Assembly (NCBI GenBank): GCA_021790495.1
Contig: JAJYGZ010000266.1
Coordinates: forward strand, 1-6,348
Origin: Actinomycetes bacterium
GTDB lineage: Bacteria > Actinomycetota > Acidimicrobiia > Acidimicrobiales > Acidimicrobiaceae
Direction of reading: 5' to 3'
DNA length: 6,348 nt
Position numbers and translations under genes: made by a program. Positions 1-6,276 of this stretch are shown here, piece by piece; the first letter of the stretch is position 1, and every line of letters starts with the position of its first letter. Under the pieces are notes generated by a model. The model did no database searches, was not told where the DNA came from, and worked only from the letters and a program-made list of their open reading frames with translations.

Positions 1-345
1 CCATCCATTGCCGCTTTGCTCCTGGCCAACAATATCGGACGCGATCGCCGCCGCAGTGGCCATCGGCCCCCATTGGTTTTCCCCCGCGTCGAGCAAAATC
101 GCGTCGTTGACCCCCAGCGACATCGCAAACTGCAGTTGCTCAACAGCTTCGGGCGGACCCAATGTCAGCACCGTGGAGCTTCCCCCATGCTTCTCGGTAA
201 TTCGAACCGCCTCCTCGACCGCGCACTCCTCATGGGGACCGAGGGTGAACCCGAGGTACTTGGTGTCAATCGCCGAGCTGTCTTCGTGCAGCGATATCTT
301 GCCACCGACGAGTGGAACGCGCTTGATGCAAACCAAGACCCGCAA
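1..345 (-). CDS. etfB: Electron transfer flavoprotein subunit beta (EtfB), N-terminal part, cut by window edge
   Basis: Translating down from a TTG at 345-343 gives 115 residues without a stop, running off the window. They begin MRVLVCIKRVP, the characteristic EtfB opening. The family block PHEECAVEEAVRI lies at residues 38-50, then TVLTLGPPEAVEQL at about 58-71 and a GPMATAAAIA stretch at about 93-101. EtfB is normally about 250-260 aa, so more than half is missing. EtfB pairs with EtfA to form a soluble FAD/AMP heterodimer that carries electrons from dehydrogenases to ETF:quinone oxidoreductase. No ATG or GTG lies near the conserved N-terminus; the TTG sits 9 nt after an AGGGG inside the last codons of the upstream gene. 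The 5-nt gap to the dehydrogenase stop indicates co-transcription and probably translational coupling. That EtfA follows beyond the edge is inference. Confidence 0.9.
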   Translation of the reverse strand, partial: MRVLVCIKRVPLVGGKISLHEDSSAIDTKYLGFTLGPHEECAVEEAVRITEKHGGSSTVLTLGPPEAVEQLQFAMSLGVNDAILLDAGENQWGPMATAAAIASDIVGQEQSGNGW

Positions 346-350
346 CCAGA

Positions 351-2876
351 TCAGCCCCTCATGCGCTTGTTTTCGGGGTCAAATACCGCACCATTGCCTG
401 CGACCAGTACCTGCGCCCCATAGAGGTGACCCATGCACTGAATCGAGAGCTGGGTTCCGACTTTGGCAAACTCCGGCGGTAGATACCCAAGCCCAAGATG
501 GGTTCGGACCGAAGGTCCGGAGCCCGCGCTAGTCAGATAAGAGCGCCGCCCCTTGGCGTCGATTATCGTCTCTCCACTGGCGGTCAGGATGGCTTCGTTT
601 CCAAGCGGAAAGCGGCGCGGCCCGTCCGACCCATGCATCGACTCGCCGCTTATCCCCAAAGTGCAGAGAACCGCCACGGGATCTTTGGCTCGAGCGACCA
701 TATGCGCCTTCTTGCCGATGAAATCCTCATACTTCACGGTCTTGCGGCTCATTCCGGCTTCGAGCAAGTCGTACTCCGGGGTTAGCTCGTTGCCGTAAGC
801 TCGATACCCCTTTTCAATCCGGGCGGTGGTCCCATAAACTCCCATTCCCACCGGAAGAACTCCCAAATCGCGTCCCGCCTCATAGATAAGGTCATATACG
901 TGCCCGGCGACCTCCATCGGAATGTAGATCTCCCAACCGAGCTCTCCCACATAGGAGATTCTCGAAGCGAGCACCTCGGTATCGCCCAGGACAACGTTCC
1001 GACAAGTTCCATAACCAAAGCCCGCCCCTGAAATGTCGGCGGCGGTGATGCGGGCAAGAAGCTCGCGAGACTTGGGTCCCCAGACGCCCAGGGTGGTAAA
1101 TGCCGAGGTGGCATCGTATATGGTTACTGATCCATCGCCGGGAAGGTGGTCGATGAACCACTTCTTGTCGACCATTCCAAGTGCGCCACCGGTGACGACC
1201 CTAAACGATTGCGGTCCGAGGCGCATGATAGTCAGGTCGGCCTTGAAGCCACCGGCTTCATCCAAAAGGGAGGTGTAGACGACCCGTCCGACAGCGACGT
1301 CCATCTGCGCTACCGCCAGATACTGCAGATACGGCAGCGCGCCCGGTCCCTGGATGTCGAAGATCGCAAATGAGGCCAAATCCACCAGGCCGACCCGCTC
1401 TCGCATCGCGAGGTGCTCGGCCTCAATTATCGGAGACCACCAGCGCGAGTCCCACTCCGCGTCACGCAAGGTGATCTGGGATGCAAATTCGCCAAGCAGA
1501 TGCTCATTGGAGCTGTACCATTGCGGCCGCTCCCAGCCGGCAACCTCAAAATAGATCGCCCCCAGTGCCGCAGTCCTGGCGTGAACCGGGCTCTGTCGCA
1601 CATTGCGGCCAGATTGATACTGTTCGGCGGGATGAACGATTCCGTAGGTCTTGTTGAAGAGTTCCTCGGCGCGCCCCCGAACGTGGGCAACGGTGCGCTG
1701 ATGGGGATAGAAGCGCGCGATATCGCACTCGTGTATATCGATCTCCGAGCGGCCTATGCACATCCACTCAGCGACCGCGCGTGCGATGCCCGGCGCCTCC
1801 TTGATCCAGCTCGCGGCCACGGACCACAGCCCCTTGACCTCAGGAGTTTCGCCGAGAACCGGGTGCCCGTCTGGCGTGAGGGAGATCAGCCCATTGATGG
1901 CGTGACGGATTCCGGCCCGTTCGTCTGCAAGAATCTCGGGCATAAGTGCCAGAGCTTGGAGAAGCTGGGGATCGAAGTCCTCTTGGGTAAATGGAAGTTC
2001 GGTCGGAGAAAACGCCGACTCTTCGATCGAGGGGATCTCCTCGGGCGCGAGGGTAATGGGCCGATGCGCATATGAACCGACTTCGATGTCGCCACCGTGT
2101 TGGCGCTCGTACATCCCGGTATCCATGTCGCGCACTATCGGATAGACGATTTCTCCGACCGTGTCGGAGAACAGTGAAATCGGGCCGACGCTAATCATCT
2201 GATGAACCGTGGGTATCAGCGGAATTGAAGCGCCAGCCATCGCCGCGACCTTGGGGCTCCAGACCCCGCAGGCGATCGCCACCAGCTTGGTCTTGATCTC
2301 GCTGCCGTCGTCCATCACGACCGACTGCACCGAGCCATCCGCCACCGTTATGTCCGCAACCTCGACGCCTCCTAGCACCGTGAGCGCGCCAAGGCGCTGA
2401 GCCTCCTCGCGCATCAAGGTGCCAGCTCTAAGCGAATCCACCACGCCGACAGCGGGAAAGAAGACTCCGCCGAGCAAAAGGGTCTCATCGATGTAGGGAA
2501 CCAGTTTTTTGATCTCCTCGGGGCTCACCAGCCGAGCCTCTTCGCCCCAGGCTTTGGAAGCCACGATCCTGCGCTCGAACTCTTGGAGCCGCTCGGAAGT
2601 TCGCGCAACCTCGAGCCCGCCGCTCTGGGTAAAGACCCCCAGCTCCTTGTATTGGCGCACGCTGTCTTGGGTGAGGCGGGTCATCATCTTGGAGGACTCG
2701 ACGGGAAATATGAAGTTCGATGCGTGTCCGGTAGAACCGCCCGGATTTGGCAACGGGCCTTTGTCGACCAGCACGATTCGGTGCATTCCCAATCGTGCCA
2801 AGTGATAGGCCAGGCTGTTTCCAACGATCCCTGCGCCGACAATAACCGCGTCGGCGAACTCCGGTACATCGCTCAT
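351..2876 (-). CDS. Dimethylglycine/sarcosine dehydrogenase-like FAD protein with C-terminal GcvT-type folate domain
   Basis: The 841-aa protein has the layout of dimethylglycine oxidase/dehydrogenase: DAO FAD fold about 9-370, FAO_M linker about 371-428, GCV_T about 430-715, GCV_T C-terminal barrel about 735-833. The dinucleotide motif is GAGIVG at 14-19. GGSTGHAS at 46-53 places His51 where family members bind FAD covalently through histidine. His225 (PTVHQ) and Tyr256 match, as I remember the family, active-site residues of Arthrobacter dimethylglycine oxidase. SYAHRP at 268-273 is also shared. Asp547 (GGFKAD) fits the catalytic Asp of the folate site, and SYVGELGW at 641-648 is the folate-domain signature. 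Expected chemistry is oxidative N-demethylation with capture of the one-carbon unit as methylene-tetrahydrofolate in the cytoplasm. The etfB gene 5 nt downstream favours a dehydrogenase over an oxidase. Start ATG has GAGAGG 11 nt upstream. Dimethylglycine, sarcosine or another N-methyl amine cannot be separated by eye. Confidence 0.9.
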   Translation of the reverse strand: MSDVPEFADAVIVGAGIVGNSLAYHLARLGMHRIVLVDKGPLPNPGGSTGHASNFIFPVESSKMMTRLTQDSVRQYKELGVFTQSGGLEVARTSERLQEFERRIVASKAWGEEARLVSPEEIKKLVPYIDETLLLGGVFFPAVGVVDSLRAGTLMREEAQRLGALTVLGGVEVADITVADGSVQSVVMDDGSEIKTKLVAIACGVWSPKVAAMAGASIPLIPTVHQMISVGPISLFSDTVGEIVYPIVRDMDTGMYERQHGGDIEVGSYAHRPITLAPEEIPSIEESAFSPTELPFTQEDFDPQLLQALALMPEILADERAGIRHAINGLISLTPDGHPVLGETPEVKGLWSVAASWIKEAPGIARAVAEWMCIGRSEIDIHECDIARFYPHQRTVAHVRGRAEELFNKTYGIVHPAEQYQSGRNVRQSPVHARTAALGAIYFEVAGWERPQWYSSNEHLLGEFASQITLRDAEWDSRWWSPIIEAEHLAMRERVGLVDLASFAIFDIQGPGALPYLQYLAVAQMDVAVGRVVYTSLLDEAGGFKADLTIMRLGPQSFRVVTGGALGMVDKKWFIDHLPGDGSVTIYDATSAFTTLGVWGPKSRELLARITAADISGAGFGYGTCRNVVLGDTEVLASRISYVGELGWEIYIPMEVAGHVYDLIYEAGRDLGVLPVGMGVYGTTARIEKGYRAYGNELTPEYDLLEAGMSRKTVKYEDFIGKKAHMVARAKDPVAVLCTLGISGESMHGSDGPRRFPLGNEAILTASGETIIDAKGRRSYLTSAGSGPSVRTHLGLGYLPPEFAKVGTQLSIQCMGHLYGAQVLVAGNGAVFDPENKRMRG

Positions 2877-2912
2877 GTCGATCCAAGCCTCTCTGTGGTA
2901 CCAACTAACGTT

Positions 2913-2930
2913 CTACTAATATATCACTAG
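2913..2930 (-). promoter_or_regulatory. Probable extended -10 promoter inside an operator-like palindrome, upstream of the dehydrogenase gene
   Basis: On the minus strand TATATT (2923-2918) is preceded by TG plus one base (2926-2924), an extended -10 element matching the TATAAT consensus at 5 of 6 bases. It would start a transcript near 2911, about 35 nt before the dehydrogenase ATG. No good -35 hexamer lies at the expected 17-nt spacing. The same bases form an 18-bp imperfect palindrome, CTAGTGATATATTAGTAG, symmetric at 14 of 18 positions. A second TAGTG half lies just upstream (about 2931-2935), making the direct repeat TAGTGTCTAGTG. A regulator binding here would cover the -10. Both roles are inferred from sequence only. 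Confidence 0.42.
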
Positions 2931-3087
2931 ACACTACACCTTTGCTTGACCCGACAAAACTTAGGAAATTAATTGCGCGGCGTAGCTCCTTAGACCAATA
3001 CGTCCCCCCGGAACCGAGTCGCACCCAATAGCTGGCTCGCAAAATCTCAGCAACACGAGCGATAACGCGCAGCGACGACCTGGCTCG

Positions 3088-3111
3088 TGACCTGCTTCAT
3101 CGAGCAGGTCA
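3088..3111. repeat. Inverted repeat, 9-bp stem with 6-nt loop
   Basis: TGACCTGCT at 3088-3096 is the exact reverse complement of AGCAGGTCA at 3103-3111, with loop tcatcg between. There is no U-tract on either side, so it does not look like a stand-alone intrinsic terminator. A related word, GACCTGGCTCG, lies just before it (about 3077-3087). Confidence 0.5.
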
Positions 3112-3153
3112 TCCCACCCGCTAGCGGCGGATTTCGTGACAACGCCAAAGCCA

Positions 3154-3180
3154 TAAATCCGGTTCGCTGACCCGGATTTA
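3154..3180. repeat. Inverted repeat, 9-bp stem with 9-nt loop
   Basis: TAAATCCGG at 3154-3162 pairs perfectly with CCGGATTTA at 3172-3180. It lies about 30 bp beyond the palindromic terminator in the direction of minus-strand transcription, so it would fold in any read-through RNA. Its function is unknown. Confidence 0.45.
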
Positions 3181-3212
3181 CGAGGCAAAAGCGACGCCAA
3201 AAGCGATTAAAT

Positions 3213-3248
3213 GTGAGGAACCCGCTCTCGCGAGAGCGGGTTCCTCAC
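3213..3248 (-). terminator. Rho-independent-type terminator after the solute-binding protein gene
   Basis: A perfect 36-bp palindrome: GTGAGGAACCCGCTCTCG at 3213-3230 is mirrored exactly by 3231-3248, giving a long GC-rich stem closed by a tight turn. It begins 37 bp past the TAG of the binding-protein gene. On the minus strand it is followed by ATTTAATCGCTTTT, a broken T-rich tract. That fits an intrinsic terminator, although the T run is less uniform than in the classic form. It separates the transporter unit from the dehydrogenase gene, which has its own probable promoter. A perfect palindrome could also bind a dimeric protein, but its position favours termination. Confidence 0.75.
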
Positions 3249-3285
3249 TTTGGGGGACTATCTCAAACGCTGAAAGTTGGCTCCC

Positions 3286-4569
3286 CTATCCTTTGGAGGC
3301 ATACATGCCAGCAACCTGGTTGGAGGTCACGCTGTAAACCGTGTGAAGACTGCCAGCGGGATTAAACTGCACCACGTCAAATCCTGAGAAGACGTTGTGG
3401 TACTGATTGAAGTCCTCGGAACCACTAGCTCCCTGGTAGTTGATCTTCTTGCCTTCCTTGAGGAGTTTGACGCCCTCGGCATAGGTGTAAACCGGGATCC
3501 CAGGAGGATTAGATACCTTGGTGATGTAGTTTACCCAGACATGGGGATTAGTGCTGTTCGCAGCTGTCATCGCGAGCGCCGCAATGATCACCCCGTCGTA
3601 GTTGGGAGCCGATGCCGGCAATGGCTTGCTGGTATGCCACTGCCCCTGATAGGCCGCGAGGAACTCGTTGTTGGCCGGTGCGAAAGCCGCGGGCGCGGCC
3701 ATCCCGGTAAGGTACTTGGAGGCATCCGACATGCCGATCGCTTGAGCCAACTGCAACGAAGCACCCGTGTCACCAGCGATAAAGTGTACGTTCAAATCTC
3801 CGAGTTGACGGACGTTGGCAAACAGCGTCGCCGCGGTCTGGGGATCAGCGTGGAAAAAGATACACTGCGGGTGATTGGCGAACGCCCGTGACACTTCAGA
3901 AAGGTAGGAGCTTTGTCCAGCCTGGATCTGTTCGTTGTCAAGAATTGTGCCACCATTTTGAGTAAAGGCTTGGGTCACCGGCGGAACCTCAGCTTGGGCA
4001 TTGGCATCCGAAGTATAGAGCAATGACGCTTTGGTACAGTGCAGTCCATTGAGCGCATAGTAGGCCTCAGCGGCAAGCAAGGTGGAGTCTGACGGGAAGA
4101 GGCGAAAGACATAGGAGTCCTTCATGTGGTCCAGCTGAGTGGTACCACCCACCATCATATCGACAACTTTTTCTTGCTGGAACTGGTTGATAACGCCCAT
4201 GATCTCAAGTGAACTCGGTCCGGCGACCCAGGTCGGCTTTTGCAGCTGAAGCGTCTTCCACGCGGTCACCGCATCGACCGGGTCGCCCGCGGTATCTTGT
4301 AGAACGGTAGTGAGCTGATGGCCCAGTACGCCACCATGGTGATTAACCTCGTAAACTCCGGCTTTGATGCCATGGTCAAACCATTGACCGACAAAAGCCT
4401 CGGCGCCCGACATTGGCAGCAACTCTCCGACAACCAGCGGCCCTGCGGGCGCAGCGGTCGTCGCAGAACTCGACGAACTACTCGACGAGCCACTGCCGCA
4501 AGCTGCGGCAACAATTGAGAACGTAGCTGCGACCGTCGCAAACTTCGCCCACTTCTTTAAACCCTTCAC
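3286..4569 (-). CDS. HAAT-family ABC transporter solute-binding lipoprotein (Peripla_BP_6/LivJ-like)
   Basis: A Lys-rich N-terminus and a hydrophobic segment end at AAAC, with Cys24 as the predicted lipidation site. A linker follows (about 25-43) with eight consecutive serines and ATTAAPAG, then the mature domain from PLVVGELLPMSG. That opening and the WVAGPSS and LLYTSDA stretches match type I periplasmic-binding proteins of the Leu/Ile/Val type. The 427-aa length is normal for an actinobacterial lipoprotein member. It would sit on the outer face of the membrane and deliver ligand to the permeases served by the two ATPases upstream. Cys178 and Cys236 could form a disulfide. Two in-frame GTGs exist, at 4575 and 4569. 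I chose the second because AAGGGG (4581-4576) lies 6 nt before it and abuts the first. The ligand cannot be read from sequence: a branched-chain amino acid, amide or methylated amine are all possible. Confidence 0.9.
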   Translation of the reverse strand: MKGLKKWAKFATVAATFSIVAAACGSGSSSSSSSSATTAAPAGPLVVGELLPMSGAEAFVGQWFDHGIKAGVYEVNHHGGVLGHQLTTVLQDTAGDPVDAVTAWKTLQLQKPTWVAGPSSLEIMGVINQFQQEKVVDMMVGGTTQLDHMKDSYVFRLFPSDSTLLAAEAYYALNGLHCTKASLLYTSDANAQAEVPPVTQAFTQNGGTILDNEQIQAGQSSYLSEVSRAFANHPQCIFFHADPQTAATLFANVRQLGDLNVHFIAGDTGASLQLAQAIGMSDASKYLTGMAAPAAFAPANNEFLAAYQGQWHTSKPLPASAPNYDGVIIAALAMTAANSTNPHVWVNYITKVSNPPGIPVYTYAEGVKLLKEGKKINYQGASGSEDFNQYHNVFSGFDVVQFNPAGSLHTVYSVTSNQVAGMYASKG

Positions 4570-4669
4570 GGGCACCCCCTTGTTATTTGCCTCGCCCCAA
4601 CACCGGCCAGCTCAGAGAATCTGAACCCTCCCCGGGCGTCTGTGGACTTTGGCCTTTCAACTTCATGTC

Positions 4670-4725
4670 CTGGTGCCGAATGCGGCACTTCATGATCAAA
4701 ATGTCGGCTGCACTTACCTGCCGAC
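4670..4725 (-). promoter_or_regulatory. Two small hairpins in the leader between the LivF and binding-protein genes
   Basis: In the 197-nt gap before the binding-protein gene, GTGCCG/CGGCAC (4673-4688, 4-nt loop) and GTCGGC/GCCGAC (4703-4725, 11-nt loop) are perfect 6-bp stems. In the transcribed direction the second is followed by ATTTTGATC, a very short T run. A weak attenuator or an mRNA-processing site is possible, and either would let the binding protein be made at a different level from the ATPases. I see no convincing promoter in the gap. Stems this short can arise by chance. Confidence 0.25.
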
Positions 4726-4766
4726 CTGGCGAATAACTCTTGCTAAGTCCGACTTCTCCTTGTTCG

Positions 4767-5507
4767 CTAGGCGCTCACCTCGCTCTTGCCCGGTTTCGCC
4801 GCGGCGGTGGCGCCGAGGAAGATCTCGCCGAGATTTAACTTTGCCACTTCCTTAGCCGAACCGTCGAGACGATTACGCCCCGCTACCAGGACATATACCC
4901 ACTCGGAGTTGGCAATGGCACGATCGACGTTCTGCTCCACCACCACAATGGAGGTGCCGGTCGCCGCGATACGACCAACTTGGTCCCACACCACGTCAAC
5001 ATAGATCGGCGAGAGGCCGGCCGTGGGTTCATCGAGTAGAAGGACCTTGGGGTCTGACATCAGTGCCCGCGCCATCCCGAGCATGTTGCGCTGGCCGCCA
5101 GAGAGTTCGCCGCCTTTGCGAGCCTCAGCCTTTTTCAAGTCCGGAAAAATCTCGAGAACTTCGTTGATGCGATCGGGCAGGCCGCGCTTGCGGATGAAGC
5201 CTCCGATTTCGAGGTTCTCTTTGATCGACATCGAGACGAAAATATTGTCAACTTGAGGCACATAGGCGATGCCGGCCCGCGCCAAAAGGTGAGGAGCCAG
5301 CCCGGCGACATTAGTTCCATCGAGAACCACGCTTCCTCCGCTTACTGCAATGAGACCGAAGAGCGCCTTCATGAAGGTCGACTTGCCCGCGCCGTTGGGG
5401 CCGATGATGGTGACCACTTGGCCCACCTTGGCCTTCATGGTGATATCCCAAACGATCGGGGTCTTGCCATAACCGCCGCTGAGACCGTTAACCTCCAACA
5501 CGCTCAC
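4767..5507 (-). CDS. livF: ABC transporter ATP-binding protein, LivF type
   Basis: A cytoplasmic ATPase that would drive import with the LivG-type partner. From the start at 5507 (246 aa) the motifs are Walker A GPNGAGKST at 36-44, Q-loop VPQ ending at Gln85, signature LSGGQ at 135-139, Walker B VLLLDEP at 155-161 with catalytic Glu160, and D-loop TAGLSP. The switch position reads VVVEQN, with Gln instead of His; this is usual in LivF proteins and helps separate it from LivG. Length and motif set are those of the HAAT family. A GTG at 5516 also opens the frame, but it overlaps the Shine-Dalgarno GGGAGGT (5521-5515), whereas the GTG at 5507 lies 8 nt beyond it, so I prefer 5507. The gene overlaps the end of the upstream ATPase by 20 nt, pointing to translational coupling. 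Substrate specificity is not encoded here. Confidence 0.93.
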   Translation of the reverse strand: MSVLEVNGLSGGYGKTPIVWDITMKAKVGQVVTIIGPNGAGKSTFMKALFGLIAVSGGSVVLDGTNVAGLAPHLLARAGIAYVPQVDNIFVSMSIKENLEIGGFIRKRGLPDRINEVLEIFPDLKKAEARKGGELSGGQRNMLGMARALMSDPKVLLLDEPTAGLSPIYVDVVWDQVGRIAATGTSIVVVEQNVDRAIANSEWVYVLVAGRNRLDGSAKEVAKLNLGEIFLGATAAAKPGKSEVSA

Positions 5508-6276
5508 GCGCGCCACCTCCCAAATAGGCTTCGATAACTGCCTGGTTAGACCGCAGCTCAGCCAAGGTGCCCTCGGCGAGTTGCTTGCCAGTCGCCATGA
5601 CTACCACTCGCGAACAAATCTTCTCCACGACTTCCAAGTTGTGCTCCACGAGCAAGAGGGTCATCCCGCAACTGCGGTTGAGTTCCACGAGATGCTCACC
5701 AAGGCGTTCGACCAACGCCGGGGTAACCCCGGCCATGGGCTCATCTAACAGCATCAACTTGGGCTTGGCCATCACCGCGCGCGCCAACTCCAAAAGGCGC
5801 TTTTGCCCACCGGAGAGATTTCCCGCGTAATCGTTTCTAAGCCGATAGAGGCCGAAGGTGTTGAGGATGTCGTTGGCTTCGGCCACCAGTGCGTTGGTCT
5901 CCTCCCGAGACTTCCTGGCCCTGAAGATGGCGTTGAACAACTTCTCGCCGCTTTGACCGAGGCGCACCACTAAGAGGTTTTCAAGGACCGTCATATTCGC
6001 AAACTCGCGCGAGATCTGAAAAGTGCGAATCAATCCGCGCTGGGCTCTCGCATAGTTGGGCAGCATGGTAATCTCCGCGTCGTCAAAGACGATGCTCCCC
6101 TGATTGGGCTGATAGGCACCAGAGATTACATTGACCATCGTCGATTTTCCTGCACCATTCGGTCCGATCAAGGCGGTGATTGCGCCCTCTTCGACGTGAA
6201 ATGAGCATCCGTCGATGGCCTTGAGGCCTCCGAAATGAATATGGACGTCCTTGACTTCGAGAATTGTCCGGGCCAT
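5488..6276 (-). CDS. livG: ABC transporter ATP-binding protein, LivG type
   Basis: The second cytoplasmic ATPase of the importer, 262 aa. Motifs in order: Walker A GPNGAGKST at 38-46, Q-loop RTFQ with Gln87, signature LSGGQ at 154-158, Walker B LMLLDEP at 174-180 with Glu179, D-loop MAGVTP, H-loop VEHN with His212. HFGGLKAIDG near the start, GLIRTFQ and the terminal EAYLGG are LivG hallmarks, as is the insertion between Q-loop and signature (about 105-150). The ATG directly follows the TAA of the upstream frame, with GGGGGAGG (6289-6282) 5 nt upstream as a strong ribosome-binding site, so the genes form one transcript. In this family the permease genes livH and livM usually precede livG, and they would lie beyond the right edge. 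Confidence 0.94.
   Translation of the reverse strand: MARTILEVKDVHIHFGGLKAIDGCSFHVEEGAITALIGPNGAGKSTMVNVISGAYQPNQGSIVFDDAEITMLPNYARAQRGLIRTFQISREFANMTVLENLLVVRLGQSGEKLFNAIFRARKSREETNALVAEANDILNTFGLYRLRNDYAGNLSGGQKRLLELARAVMAKPKLMLLDEPMAGVTPALVERLGEHLVELNRSCGMTLLLVEHNLEVVEKICSRVVVMATGKQLAEGTLAELRSNQAVIEAYLGGGARERVGG

Larger units (their letters stand above)
2931..3212. other. Intergenic stretch without a convincing gene; two hairpins and a direct repeat
   Basis: This lies between the dehydrogenase promoter and the transporter terminator. A 79-codon minus-strand frame (3200-2961) starts with TTG, lacks a Shine-Dalgarno and has no recognisable motif, so I do not call it. Hairpin one is at 3088-3111, a 9-bp stem with a 6-nt loop. 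Hairpin two is at 3154-3180, a 9-bp stem with a 9-nt loop. CAAAAGCGA occurs twice, at 3186-3194 and 3198-3206. Neither hairpin is followed by a clear T run on either strand, so they are not obvious terminators. They could belong to a small RNA or a decayed gene, but nothing decides this. Confidence 0.5.

Noticed and set aside
8..532. Plus-strand frames of up to 174 codons over the etfB and dehydrogenase 3' end
   Set aside because: They lie opposite strongly recognisable minus-strand proteins and read as low-complexity antisense translation.
1413..2075. 220-codon plus-strand frame inside the dehydrogenase gene
   Set aside because: It is antisense to the conserved DAO/GCV_T coding region, shows no family motif and has no independent signals. 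Long antisense frames are common at this GC content.
351..2876. Fusion of the oxidoreductase with a GcvT domain as a novel architecture
   Set aside because: This is the standard layout of dimethylglycine and sarcosine dehydrogenases, so it is not new.
2485..2904. 139-codon minus-strand frame overlapping the dehydrogenase start, considered as a frameshifted extension
   Set aside because: The main frame already has the full Rossmann motif and a normal N-terminus. The alternative frame has an Arg-rich composition typical of an off-frame translation.
2961..3200. 79-codon minus-strand frame in the intergenic region
   Set aside because: It has a TTG start with no Shine-Dalgarno, no recognisable motif, and runs through both hairpins. 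It could be a chance frame in GC-rich DNA.
3397..3891. 164-codon plus-strand frame within the binding-protein gene
   Set aside because: It is the shadow of a clear lipoprotein gene on the other strand, with no domain seen.
4767..5507. Gln in place of His at the H-loop of the LivF-type ATPase as a sign of inactivity
   Set aside because: VEQN is the usual form in LivF proteins, including the E. coli one as I remember it, and the other catalytic motifs are intact.
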